Shown piece by piece: positions 1 to 7,142 of a DNA stretch of 33,727 bases. How positions within the stretch are numbered: position 1 is the stretch's first letter; each line of letters opens with the position of its first letter. The DNA is from Streptomyces globisporus (GTDB lineage: Bacteria; Actinomycetota; Actinomycetes; Streptomycetales; Streptomycetaceae), in NCBI RefSeq assembly GCF_003501885.1, contig NZ_QWFA01000039.1:1-33727 (forward strand), read 5' to 3'. The position numbers and the translations under genes were made by a program. The notes below the pieces were generated by a model, which saw nothing but the letters and a program-made list of their open reading frames with translations, did no database searches and was not told the DNA's origin.

Positions 1-482
1 CCGCGGTCTCGCCCACGCCGACCCCGAGCCGGACCGCCGCCACCCGGCCGCCCACCGTCCCCCCGTCGCCCTCCGCCTCGCCGGCGCCCGCGCCGCGCCC
101 CGGCCCGGACGCCCGCGTGGTCACCCGGGTCAACACCCTGCGCGCCGCGAACGGCTGCCCGGAGCTGGAGACCGACCCCCGGCTGACCGAGGTCGCCCAG
201 CGGCACTCCGAGGACATGGCCGCGCGGAACTACTTCGACCACACCGACTCCTCGGGCCGGGGCGCGGGCGACCGGGTCGGCGCCACCGGCTACGCGTGGT
301 CGGCCGTGGGGGAGACCATCGCGACCGGCATGAGCGATCCGGCCGCGGTCGTCGAGGAGTGGCGCAACAGCCCCGGCCGCGACGACGACATCTTCAACTG
401 CGACTTCGTCCACGTGGGCGTGGGCATCGCCGACTCCCCGCGCGGCCCCTACTGGACGCAGGTGCTGGCCACCCCGAGGTGA
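1..482 (+). CDS. Secreted CAP/SCP-domain protein (5' end outside window)
   Basis: The reading frame is open from the first base of the window, so the start codon and any signal peptide lie upstream. About 35 visible residues rich in Pro, Ser, Thr and Ala form a linker of the type found in exported actinobacterial proteins. A CAP (SCP/PR-1/Ag5) domain of about 120 residues follows and runs to the stop. CAP hallmarks are visible: an N-terminal helix with RVNTLRAANGC, the AQRHSEDMA helix with its conserved His, the YFDHT segment, the GET motif, and a C-terminal HVGVGIA strand followed by YWTQVLA. Bacterial CAP proteins are extracellular and of mostly unknown activity. The GTG at 117 is an internal codon, not the start. 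Domain identity is secure; function is not. Confidence 0.85.
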   Translation, partial: AVSPTPTPSRTAATRPPTVPPSPSASPAPAPRPGPDARVVTRVNTLRAANGCPELETDPRLTEVAQRHSEDMAARNYFDHTDSSGRGAGDRVGATGYAWSAVGETIATGMSDPAAVVEEWRNSPGRDDDIFNCDFVHVGVGIADSPRGPYWTQVLATPR

Positions 483-495
483 GCGGCCGGGCCAA

Positions 496-518
496 TTGTC
501 AGTGGCGGGTGCCAGACT
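496..518 (+). promoter_or_regulatory. PafBC-type (RecA-NDp) DNA-damage promoter
   Basis: TTGTCAGTG at 496-504 is followed by exactly 8 nt and then CAGACT at 513-518. The actinobacterial LexA-independent damage promoter is TTGTCRGTG-N8-TANNNT, recognised with the PafBC activator. The first block matches fully; the -10 matches except that C replaces the first T. The predicted transcription start falls at about 525, next to the ATG at 527, so the message would be leaderless. Confidence 0.72.
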
Positions 519-526
519 CGGTCGGC

Positions 527-988
527 ATGGAAAACAGCGTGCAGCTCAGGGATGTCGTGGCCGAGGACCTGGAGGTCTTCCTCGCGTACGAGCACGATCC
601 GGAGGCGGCCCGGCGGTCGCGGTTCGCTCCCCGCCAGAGGGACGCGTTCATGTCGCACTGGAGGACGCGGGTGCTGGGGAATCCCGCCAACTTCGTGCAG
701 ACGGTCGTCGTGGACGGGGAGACCGCGGGGAACATCGTGGCCTGGTGGGAGGAGGACCGGCGCTTCATCGGCTATTGGTTCGGCCGTGCGTACTGGGGCC
801 GGGGCATCGGCACCGGGGCGCTGACCGCGTTCCTGGAGCGGGAGACGGCCCGCCCGCTGTACGCGGACCCGGCGGTCGGCAACACCGGCTCGGTTCGCCT
901 GCTGGAGAAGTGCGGGTTCACGGCGACCGGCGCGGTGCGACACGGCGAGGACGAGCATGTGCTCCTGGTGCTCGACGGGGGTGCGTGA
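527..988 (+). CDS. GNAT N-acetyltransferase, probably DNA-damage inducible
   Basis: A 153-aa acetyl-CoA-dependent N-acetyltransferase of the RimJ/RimL-like (Acetyltransf_3) type. The N-terminal strand MENSVQLRDV leads into the usual fold. The acetyl-CoA loop is YWGRGIGTGAL, and the C-terminal part has the typical NTGSVRLLEKCGF segment. A longer in-frame start exists at 296, but it overlaps the CAP gene. The ATG at 527 fits the family's N-terminus and lies 8 nt after the -10 box of a PafBC-type promoter, which implies a leaderless transcript. No Shine-Dalgarno sequence is present. The substrate cannot be read from the sequence. It converges on the next acetyltransferase gene, 47 nt away. Confidence 0.85.
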   Translation: MENSVQLRDVVAEDLEVFLAYEHDPEAARRSRFAPRQRDAFMSHWRTRVLGNPANFVQTVVVDGETAGNIVAWWEEDRRFIGYWFGRAYWGRGIGTGALTAFLERETARPLYADPAVGNTGSVRLLEKCGFTATGAVRHGEDEHVLLVLDGGA

Positions 989-1035
989 CGACCGCCTCGT
1001 ACCGGAGCGCGTGACCGACCGCCCTGTACCGGCCG

Positions 1036-1524
1036 CTACGGCTGCCGCAGCGGCTTCGCCATGCAGATGCTGCTGTCGTACGTCCGGTAGTGGCCGAACT
1101 TCACGTCGCAGACGGTGTAGCCGCACGAGGTGTACAGCGCGACGGCCTCGGGCTGCCGGTCGCCGGTCTCCAGGACCATCCTGGTCCGGCCCGCGGCCCG
1201 GGCGTCCTCCTCCAGGGCGGCGAGCATCCGGCGGGCCAGGCCCAGGCCCCGGCCCTCGGGGATCACGAACATCCGCTTGATCTCGGCGTCGCCGTCCTCG
1301 TAGCCGTCGGCGTTCAGGTTCTGGGTCCGCCAGCCGCCGGTCGCCACCGGGCGCTCCTGCTCGTCGTAGGCGAGCAGATACAGACCGTGCGGCGGCACGA
1401 ACATCGACGGGTCGAGCGGTGTGACATCGCCCTCGTCGCCGTAGCGCACCGCGTATTCGAGCTGCACCTGGTCGTTGAGTTTGACGGCGTCGGGGTGGTC
1501 GAAGGGCCGCGGGTGAATAAGCAT
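1036..1524 (-). CDS. GNAT N-acetyltransferase
   Basis: A 162-aa GNAT protein. Motif A is seen as EGRGLGLARRML (the R/Q-x-x-G-x-G/A acetyl-CoA pyrophosphate loop), followed by the helix with EEDARAAG and a motif-B segment with EAVALYTSCGY. The N-terminal third (MLIHPRPFDHPDAV) resembles the small single-domain acetyltransferases common in Streptomyces. It is transcribed divergently from exonuclease III. On its strand TACGAT lies 7 nt before the ATG and no ribosome site is visible, so a leaderless mRNA is likely. The substrate is unknown. Confidence 0.88.
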   Translation of the reverse strand: MLIHPRPFDHPDAVKLNDQVQLEYAVRYGDEGDVTPLDPSMFVPPHGLYLLAYDEQERPVATGGWRTQNLNADGYEDGDAEIKRMFVIPEGRGLGLARRMLAALEEDARAAGRTRMVLETGDRQPEAVALYTSCGYTVCDVKFGHYRTYDSSICMAKPLRQP

Positions 1525-1531
1525 GCTGGCT

Positions 1532-1568
1532 ATCGTATATCTGTGCGTGGGGGTGGAGTAGGTACTGT
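1532..1568. promoter_or_regulatory. Divergent leaderless promoters (GNAT / exonuclease III)
   Basis: The 50-nt gap holds two outward-facing TANNNT -10 boxes: TACGAT on the minus strand (plus-strand 1532-1537), 7 nt before the acetyltransferase ATG, and TACTGT on the plus strand (1563-1568), 6 nt before the exonuclease ATG. I see no clear -35 for either. Confidence 0.5.
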
Positions 1569-1574
1569 TCGGGG

Positions 1575-2390
1575 ATGCTGACCGTTACCAGTGTGAATGT
1601 TAATGGGCTCCGCGCCGCCGCCAAGAAGGGCTTCGTCGAGTGGCTGGCGGGGACCGACGCCGACGTGGTCTGCCTCCAGGAAGTGCGGGCCGAGCTCGCC
1701 CAGCTGCCCGAAGGGGTGGGCTCCCCCGAAGGGTGGCACACCGTCCACGCGCCCGCCGCCGCCAAGGGTCGCGCGGGCGTCTCGCTCTACTCGCGGCTGG
1801 CCCCCGAGCGGGTCCAGATCGGCTTCGGCGGACACGGAGTCCCCGGGGCCGAGGAGTTCGACACGAGCGGTCGGTACGTCGAGATCGACCTTCCCGGGGT
1901 CACCGTCGCCAGCCTGTACCTGCCCTCCGGCGAGGTCGGCACCGAGCGCCAGGACGAGAAGGAGCGCTTCATGGCGTCCTTCCTGCCCTACCTCCAGGGG
2001 CTGAAGGCGCGGGCGGCGGCGGACGGCCGCGAGGTCGTCGTCTGCGGTGACTGGAACATCGCCCACCAGGAGGCCGACCTGAAGAACTGGAAGGCCAACC
2101 GCAAGAGCTCCGGCTTCCTCCCCGAGGAGCGCGCCTGGCTCACCCGGGTCCTGGAGGAGGCCGCGTACGTGGACGTCGTGCGGTCGCTGCACCCGGATGT
2201 CGAGGGGCCGTACAGCTGGTGGTCCTACCGGGGGCGGGCCTTCGACAACGACACCGGCTGGCGTATCGACTACCAGATGGCGACCCCGGGGCTGGCCGGG
2301 CGTGCGGTGAAGGCCTGGGTCGAGCGGGCGGCCACGCACGGCGAGCGCTGGAGCGACCATGCGCCCGTCACGGTCGTCTACGAGCGGTAG
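1575..2390 (+). CDS. xth: Exodeoxyribonuclease III
   Basis: A 271-aa Mg-dependent nuclease of the exonuclease-endonuclease-phosphatase (EEP) superfamily that cleaves abasic sites and trims 3' ends in base-excision repair. All family motifs are present in order: SVNVNGLRAA at the N-terminus, CLQEVR with the metal-binding Glu, GDWNIAH (the GDxN motif), the C-terminal TGWRIDYQM (R-I-D-Y) and the terminal SDHAPV with catalytic Asp-His. The length is normal for bacterial ExoIII. The ATG at 1575 has no ribosome site and lies 6 nt after TACTGT, so it is probably leaderless. A GC-rich inverted repeat near 1710-1735 is inside the coding frame and does not disrupt it. Confidence 0.96.
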   Translation: MLTVTSVNVNGLRAAAKKGFVEWLAGTDADVVCLQEVRAELAQLPEGVGSPEGWHTVHAPAAAKGRAGVSLYSRLAPERVQIGFGGHGVPGAEEFDTSGRYVEIDLPGVTVASLYLPSGEVGTERQDEKERFMASFLPYLQGLKARAAADGREVVVCGDWNIAHQEADLKNWKANRKSSGFLPEERAWLTRVLEEAAYVDVVRSLHPDVEGPYSWWSYRGRAFDNDTGWRIDYQMATPGLAGRAVKAWVERAATHGERWSDHAPVTVVYER

Positions 2391-2416
2391 ACCCCACCAG
2401 GGGCGGTCGCGCGGGC

Positions 2417-3091
2417 TTACGCCTTCGGGGGCTGCGTGCCGTCCTCGCGGCGCAGCCTCCGGTCCAGGGCCATCGACAGCTCCGCGTCCACCACCGCGCG
2501 GGCCAGGGGCCGGAGTTGGGCGGGTTCGGTCTCCTTCGTATGGGCATGCAGTACGCGTACGAAGATTTCCGCGAGCGCCTCCGCGTGCTCGCGGACGCGG
2601 CGGCCCGAGGAGAGCACCGTGGACAGCGGCACCCCTTCCCGTACGAGCTCGGCCGACACCTCCAGGAGGCGGCGGCTGATGTGCACGATCTCGTCCCCGT
2701 CGGTGGCGAGATAGCCCAGGTCCAGTGCGGCGGCGAGGTTCTCCGGCGTGACCTCGCCCTCGAAGTAGTCCGCGAGCTGCTCCGGGGTGAGCCGGACCGG
2801 GGTCTCCTCGGTCGGTTCGCCCAGGCCCAGCACCTCGGCGACATCGCGGCCGCTCTCGAAGGTGGCCGCCAGATCGGCGATGCCGTTGAGTGTGTGGCCG
2901 CGCTCCAGCAGGCCCGCGATGGTCCGCAGTCGGGCCAGGTGGTGGTCGTCGTACCAGGCGATCCGGCCCTCGCGGCGCGGTGGCGGGATCAGTCCGCGCT
3001 CCCGGTAGAAGCGCAGGGTCCGCACGGTGATGCCGGCCTCCTTGGCCAGCTCCTCCATGCGGTATTCGCGGTGCTCGCGTCCTTCAGCCAC
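2417..3091 (-). CDS. MerR-family transcriptional regulator
   Basis: A 224-aa regulator. The N-terminal winged helix-turn-helix is typical of MerR (YRMEELAKEAGITVRTLRFY, then the RxGLIPPPRR wing). A long C-terminal part of about 150 residues has no cysteine pattern for metal sensing, so a small lipophilic ligand or protein contact is more likely. It starts at a GTG (3091) and is divergent from the monooxygenase operon at 3227. TAGGGT on its strand lies 6 nt before the GTG, which suggests a leaderless mRNA, and a palindrome sits just upstream of that -10. A later ATG at 3060 (MEELAKEAG) is a possible alternative start. It probably controls itself and the divergent operon; that is inference from position. 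Confidence 0.88.
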   Translation of the reverse strand: MAEGREHREYRMEELAKEAGITVRTLRFYRERGLIPPPRREGRIAWYDDHHLARLRTIAGLLERGHTLNGIADLAATFESGRDVAEVLGLGEPTEETPVRLTPEQLADYFEGEVTPENLAAALDLGYLATDGDEIVHISRRLLEVSAELVREGVPLSTVLSSGRRVREHAEALAEIFVRVLHAHTKETEPAQLRPLARAVVDAELSMALDRRLRREDGTQPPKA

Positions 3092-3108
3092 AGAGGCACC
3101 CTATGTTG

Positions 3109-3119
3109 TACCGCCGGTA
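3109..3119. promoter_or_regulatory. Palindrome in the MerR / monooxygenase intergenic region
   Basis: TACCGCCGGTA is an 11-bp palindrome (arms TACCG/CGGTA around one base). It lies 5 nt upstream of the regulator's -10, inside the spacer where MerR proteins normally bind, and about 108 nt upstream of the monooxygenase start. It is a candidate operator only. Confidence 0.45.
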
Positions 3120-3226
3120 ACTTTCCTTGGTCCGCCCCCTACCCATCAGTACGGTCCTGCTCTACTCTCCGAACCATGCCAGTGATTGCTGGCGGAGTCG
3201 CGTGACGTACCGCGGGAGGCGGCAGC

Positions 3227-4828
3227 ATGGCCCAGCAGGAGCACGTACGTGTGGCGGTGATCGGAACCGGATTCGGGGGCCTGGGGGCCGCCGTCCGGCT
3301 GCGCCGCGAAGGCATCACCGATTTCGTCGTCCTGGAGCGGGCCGCCTCGGTGGGCGGCACCTGGCGGGACAACAGCTATCCCGGCTGCGCCTGCGACGTA
3401 CCGTCCCACCTCTACTCCTTCTCCTTCGCGCCCAACCCGGACTGGCCGCGCACCTTCTCCGGCCAGGAGCACATCCGGGCCTATCTGGAGCGCGTCGCCG
3501 ACACCTTCGGTCTCCGCCCGCACATCCGGCTGAACCACGAGGTGAAGCTGATGAGCTGGGACAAGGAGAACCTGTACTGGGTGATCGAGTCCGCCAACGG
3601 GACCACGCTCCACGCGGACGTCGTCGTCTCCGCCACCGGTCCGCTCTCCGACCCCAAGATGCCCGACATACCCGGGCTCGACTCCTTCCCCGGCAAGGTC
3701 TTCCACTCCGCGCGCTGGGACCACGACTACGACCTGGCCGGCAAGCGCGTCGCGATGGTCGGCACCGGCGCCTCCGCGATCCAGATCGTCCCGGCGATAC
3801 AGCCGAAGACCGCGAAGCTCACGCTCTTCCAGCGCACCCCGCCGTGGGTCATGCCGCGCATGGACCGCACCATCAGCAAGGCCGAGCGCGCCCTCCACCG
3901 GGCGGTCCCCGTCACCGGCACCGCGCGCCGCGGACTGCTGTGGGGCATACGGGAGTTGCAGGTCAGCGCCTTCACCAAGCACCCCGACCAGCTGGGTCTG
4001 GTGGAGAAGATAGCCAAGTCCAACATGGCGCGGGCCATCAAGGACCCGGCCCTGCGGGCCAGGCTGACCCCCGACTACCGCATCGGCTGCAAGCGGATCC
4101 TGCTCTCCAGCACCTACTACCCGGCGCTCGCCCAGCCCAACGTGGACGTGGTCGCCTCCGGGCTCAGCGAGATACGCGGCTCCACGGCCGTCGCCGCCGA
4201 CGGCACCGAGGCCGAGGTCGACGCGATCATCTTCGGCACCGGCTTCCACGTGACGGACATGCCGATCGCCGAGCGGGTCGTCGGAGCGGAGGGCATCACC
4301 CTCGCCGAGACCTGGAAGGACGGGATGAACTCGCTGCGCGGCGCGACCGCCTCGGGGTTCCCCAACTGGATGACGATCATCGGCCCCAACACGGGCCTCG
4401 GGAACTCCTCGATGATCCTGATGATCGAGTCCCAGCTGAACTACATGGCCGACTACCTCCGCCAGCTGAACGTGCTGGGCGGACGCGCCGCGCTCGACGC
4501 CCGGTCCGGCTCCGTCACCGCGTGGAACGACAAGGTCCAGCAGCGGATGAAGCGCACGGTGTGGAACACCGGCGGCTGCACCAGCTGGTACCTGGACGAG
4601 GCGGGCCGCAACACGACCGTCTGGCCGGGCACGACGGGTGAGTTCCGGCGCCAGACCCGGTCGGTGGACCTCGGGGAGTACGACGTCGTCCGGGCCGGCG
4701 TCGCGGGTGGTGAGCGGCGGACCGCCGGCACCGGACGCGTCCCCGAGCAGCCCGGCCCCACCGACCGCGAGACCGTGACCGCCGCCGCACCGGACGCGGG
4801 GCCCGTCGCCGAGGAGGCCACGCGATGA
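3227..4828 (+). CDS. Flavin monooxygenase, Baeyer-Villiger type
   Basis: A 533-aa FAD/NADPH-dependent monooxygenase. The FAD Rossmann motif is GTGFGG (residues 13-18). A BVMO-like SVGGTWRDNSYPGCACD segment follows at about 41-57. The type I Baeyer-Villiger fingerprint FxGxxxHxxxWD is complete (F154, G156, H160, W164, D165), and the NADPH Rossmann motif is GTGASA (179-184). Such enzymes insert oxygen next to a ketone to give an ester or lactone. GGGAGG at about 3212 supports the ATG. TACTCT at 3163-3168 is a possible -10. The last four bases overlap the next gene as ATGA. The set resembles the mymA region of Mycobacterium tuberculosis, where a monooxygenase is followed by a hydrolase and an SDR. 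The substrate is unknown. Confidence 0.92.
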   Translation: MAQQEHVRVAVIGTGFGGLGAAVRLRREGITDFVVLERAASVGGTWRDNSYPGCACDVPSHLYSFSFAPNPDWPRTFSGQEHIRAYLERVADTFGLRPHIRLNHEVKLMSWDKENLYWVIESANGTTLHADVVVSATGPLSDPKMPDIPGLDSFPGKVFHSARWDHDYDLAGKRVAMVGTGASAIQIVPAIQPKTAKLTLFQRTPPWVMPRMDRTISKAERALHRAVPVTGTARRGLLWGIRELQVSAFTKHPDQLGLVEKIAKSNMARAIKDPALRARLTPDYRIGCKRILLSSTYYPALAQPNVDVVASGLSEIRGSTAVAADGTEAEVDAIIFGTGFHVTDMPIAERVVGAEGITLAETWKDGMNSLRGATASGFPNWMTIIGPNTGLGNSSMILMIESQLNYMADYLRQLNVLGGRAALDARSGSVTAWNDKVQQRMKRTVWNTGGCTSWYLDEAGRNTTVWPGTTGEFRRQTRSVDLGEYDVVRAGVAGGERRTAGTGRVPEQPGPTDRETVTAAAPDAGPVAEEATR

Positions 4829-5763
4829 GCCGGCTCCTGCACCGCGACACCGTCCCGCCCGTGCCCGCCGCCCAGTCGACCGTACGGTCCGCCGACGGTG
4901 CGCGGATCCACGTCGAACTGCACGGCCCCGAGGACGCGCCCGCTGTCGTCCTCGCCCACGGCTGGACCTGCAACACCCGCTTCTGGGACGCCCAGATCCG
5001 CGAGCTGGCCGCCGACCACCGCGTCATCGCCTACGACCAGCGCGGCCACGGGCTCTCTCCCGAGCCGGGCCCCGGCGGCTACAGCACGAACGCGCTGGCC
5101 GACGACCTCGAAGCGGTCCTCGCCGCGACGCTCGCCCCGGGCCGGAAGGCGGTGGTCGCCGGGCACTCCATGGGCGGCATGACGGTGATGGCGGCGGCCT
5201 CCCGCCCCGGACTGCGCGAACACGCCGCAGCCGTGCTGCTCTGTTCCACCGGAGCCACGCGGCTGGCCGCCGAGGCCCTGGTCCTGCCGCTCCGCGCGGG
5301 TGCGCTGCGGACCCGGCTCACCACCGCCGTACTGGGTGCGAAAGCCCCCCTCGGGCCGGTGACCCCGGTCTCCAGGAAGATCCTCAAGTACGCCACGATG
5401 GGGCGGGGTTCGGCGCCGGACCGGGTCGACGCCTGCGCCCGGATCGTGCACGCCTGCCCGCGCCGCGCCCGGGTGGAGTGGGGCCATGTGCTGGGCGAGC
5501 TGGATCTCGCCGGTGGCGTACGGGAGTTGCGGGTGCCGACCGCGGTGATCGCCGGCACGGACGACCGGCTGACACCGCCGGTGCACGCCCGGGCCATCGC
5601 GGACGCCCTGCCGGTCGGCCTCGGCCTGACCGAGCTGACGGGCATGGGACACATGACGCCGGTCGAGGCCCCGGAGGCCGTTTCGGCGAAAATCAGGGAG
5701 CTGGTCACCCGGTACGTCACCACGGGCGCGGCCGCCACGGCGGAGAAGGAGGATGTCGCATGA
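4825..5763 (+). CDS. Alpha/beta hydrolase
   Basis: A 312-aa serine hydrolase of the classical alpha/beta fold. The oxyanion segment is HGWTCNTRFWD (45-55), the nucleophile elbow is GHSMGG with S115, the acid is in GTDDRLTP (D246 or D247), and the catalytic His is H276 in GMGHMTP. It overlaps the monooxygenase stop (ATGA at 4825-4828) and its own stop overlaps the SDR start, so the three are translationally coupled. Hydrolysis of an ester made by the upstream Baeyer-Villiger enzyme is the natural role in this context. Epoxide hydrolase or haloperoxidase-like activity cannot be excluded. Unlike mycobacterial LipR it is not of the hormone-sensitive lipase type. Confidence 0.9.
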   Translation: MSRLLHRDTVPPVPAAQSTVRSADGARIHVELHGPEDAPAVVLAHGWTCNTRFWDAQIRELAADHRVIAYDQRGHGLSPEPGPGGYSTNALADDLEAVLAATLAPGRKAVVAGHSMGGMTVMAAASRPGLREHAAAVLLCSTGATRLAAEALVLPLRAGALRTRLTTAVLGAKAPLGPVTPVSRKILKYATMGRGSAPDRVDACARIVHACPRRARVEWGHVLGELDLAGGVRELRVPTAVIAGTDDRLTPPVHARAIADALPVGLGLTELTGMGHMTPVEAPEAVSAKIRELVTRYVTTGAAATAEKEDVA

Positions 5764-6653
5764 GCGGCAAGCGGAATCTGGAGGGCCAGGTCGTCGTCGT
5801 CACCGGCGCGGCCCGGGGTGTGGGCGAACTGCTCGCCCGCAAGCTGTCCGCACGCGGGGCGACCCTCGCGCTCGTCGGCCTGGAGCCGGACGAGCTGAAG
5901 CAGGTCTCCGACCGGCTGCACGGCGAGAGCGACCACTGGTTCGCCGACGTCACCGACCACGAGGCGATGGCCCAGGTGGCGCGTGAGGTCAAGGAGCGGT
6001 TCGGCAAGGTCGACGTGGTCGTCGCCAATGCGGGCGTCGCCGCGGGCGGCCCGTTCGCCGACTCCGACCCGGCCGCCTGGCGGCGGGTCATCGAGGTCAA
6101 CCTCATCGGCGGCGCGGTCACCGGGCGGGCCTTCCTGCCGGTGCTGACGGAGAGCCGCGGCTACTTCCTGCAGATAGCGTCGCTGGCCGCGATCACCCCG
6201 GCCCCGATGATGACCGCGTACTGCGCGTCCAAGTCGGGCGTCGAGGCCTTCGCGCACAGCCTGCGCGCCGAGGTCGGCTACAAGGGCGTCAAGGTCGGCG
6301 TCGGTTACCTCTCCTGGACCGACACCGACATGGTGCGCGGCGCGGACCAGGACGACGTGATGCGGGAACTGCGGCAGCGGCTGCCGTGGCCGATGAACCG
6401 CACCTACCCGCTCGGCCCGGCCGTCGACCGGATCGTGGACGGTATCGCGCGGCGCTCCCCGCACGTCTACGCCCAGTGGTGGCTGCGCGGGATGCAGTCG
6501 GTCCGGGGCTACCTGCCCTCGGTCATCGCGCTCGGCGGACAGCGCGAGATGCGGCGCTTCGAACCGCGCCTGCACACCGTGTCGAAGGGCTTGGTGGGGG
6601 CCGGGGGAGCGGCGGACCAGGACGCGCGTGCGGAGCGTGCGGAGCGTACGTAA
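5760..6653 (+). CDS. Short-chain dehydrogenase/reductase
   Basis: A 297-aa classical-type SDR. The cofactor motif is TGAARGVG (15-22), the NAG motif is at 90-92, the catalytic Ser is S141, and Y154-CAS-K158 is the YxxxK pair. A C-terminal extension of about 50 residues follows the core and ends in a charged, Ala-rich tail. The ATG at 5760 is chosen because it has a strong ribosome site (GGAGAAGGAGG at about 5742-5752) and an ATGA overlap with the hydrolase stop. Earlier in-frame starts lie inside the hydrolase gene. In this operon it probably interconverts an alcohol and the ketone used by the monooxygenase; that is inference. Confidence 0.92.
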   Translation: MSGKRNLEGQVVVVTGAARGVGELLARKLSARGATLALVGLEPDELKQVSDRLHGESDHWFADVTDHEAMAQVAREVKERFGKVDVVVANAGVAAGGPFADSDPAAWRRVIEVNLIGGAVTGRAFLPVLTESRGYFLQIASLAAITPAPMMTAYCASKSGVEAFAHSLRAEVGYKGVKVGVGYLSWTDTDMVRGADQDDVMRELRQRLPWPMNRTYPLGPAVDRIVDGIARRSPHVYAQWWLRGMQSVRGYLPSVIALGGQREMRRFEPRLHTVSKGLVGAGGAADQDARAERAERT

Positions 6654-6656
6654 CGG

Positions 6657-6673
6657 GGTGGGCCGGCCCCACC
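6657..6673 (+). terminator. Weak hairpin after the monooxygenase operon
   Basis: GGTGGG and CCCACC pair around a 5-nt loop, starting 4 nt after the SDR stop. There is no U-tract. Confidence 0.35.
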
Positions 6674-6787
6674 TCACGGTGGGTAGTGGTCCGAAATGCG
6701 CGGGATGTCGGGTCGTGCAACGCTGAGCACGGCCCCGCTGGGGGCCACCCCCACATCCGTCCCACGCATTCCACAGGAGTGAACAGC

Positions 6788-6982
6788 ATGGGTATCGCAG
6801 ACCAGTTCAAGGACAAGGCGCAGGAGCTCGCCGACCAGGCCAAGCAGAAGGCCGGTCAGGGCAAGGACCAGGCCCAGGACCGGGCCTCCCAGGCCCGCGA
6901 CCAGCGGTCGGACTCCTCCTCGGGCATGAAGGACCGTGCCCAGGACGCCGCGGACCAGGCGCGCGAGCGTTTTGACCGTTGA
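6788..6982 (+). CDS. Small hydrophilic Lys/Gln/Asp-rich helical protein
   Basis: A 64-aa protein with no Cys, Trp or Pro. It consists of near-repeats built from Lys/Arg, Asp/Glu, Gln and Ala (FKDKAQELADQAKQKAG, then DQAQDRASQARDQ and MKDRAQDAADQARERFD). This pattern predicts a long charged amphipathic helix, as in LEA-like or CsbD-like stress proteins. AGGAG at 6775-6779 gives a good ribosome site for the ATG at 6788. The longer open frame from 6386 overlaps the SDR and is not used. The gene is followed by the strongest terminator in the window, so it is probably a single, highly transcribed unit. I do not recognise a specific family with certainty; a stress-protective role is inference. Confidence 0.8.
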   Translation: MGIADQFKDKAQELADQAKQKAGQGKDQAQDRASQARDQRSDSSSGMKDRAQDAADQARERFDR

Positions 6983-7040
6983 CGGTCGTTGAGGTGTGAC
7001 GCGTGCGTGCTGCGGTCAGCGCGTGCGTACGCGTCGCGTC

Positions 7041-7074
7041 AGGAGGCGCACCCGGGTGACCGGGTGCGCCTCCT
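7041..7074 (+). terminator. Strong intrinsic terminator with GTGA tetraloop
   Basis: A perfect 15-bp stem (7041-7055 with 7060-7074) closes a GTGA loop, a GNRA-type tetraloop in RNA, and is followed by TCTTGT. It lies 58 nt after the small protein's stop and is placed to end that transcript. Confidence 0.85.
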
Positions 7075-7115
7075 TCTTGTGAGGGGCCCGCCCTCCCCGG
7101 GGCGCGGGCCAAAAA

Positions 7116-7142
7116 GGATGTCCTCAATCGCCGGACGGGCGG
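7116..7142 (-). repeat. Interspersed Streptomyces intergenic repeat overlapping a gene end
   Basis: On the minus strand this reads CCCGTCCGGCGATTGAGGAC followed by ATCC. I recall this element from many Streptomyces intergenic regions. Here it supplies the last codons (P-S-G-D) and the TGA stop of the Rieske oxygenase gene. Family membership is from memory; the overlap with the stop codon is seen directly. Confidence 0.6.

Noticed and set aside
1700..1740. Repeat insertion inside exonuclease III
   Set aside because: An inverted repeat of CCCGAAGGG type is present, but the coding frame and length are normal for the family.
449..1765. A 438-codon open frame on the minus strand, and similar long frames throughout
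   Set aside because: They overlap recognised genes, are full of Arg/Pro/Gly, and show no family motifs. Long antisense frames are expected at this GC content.
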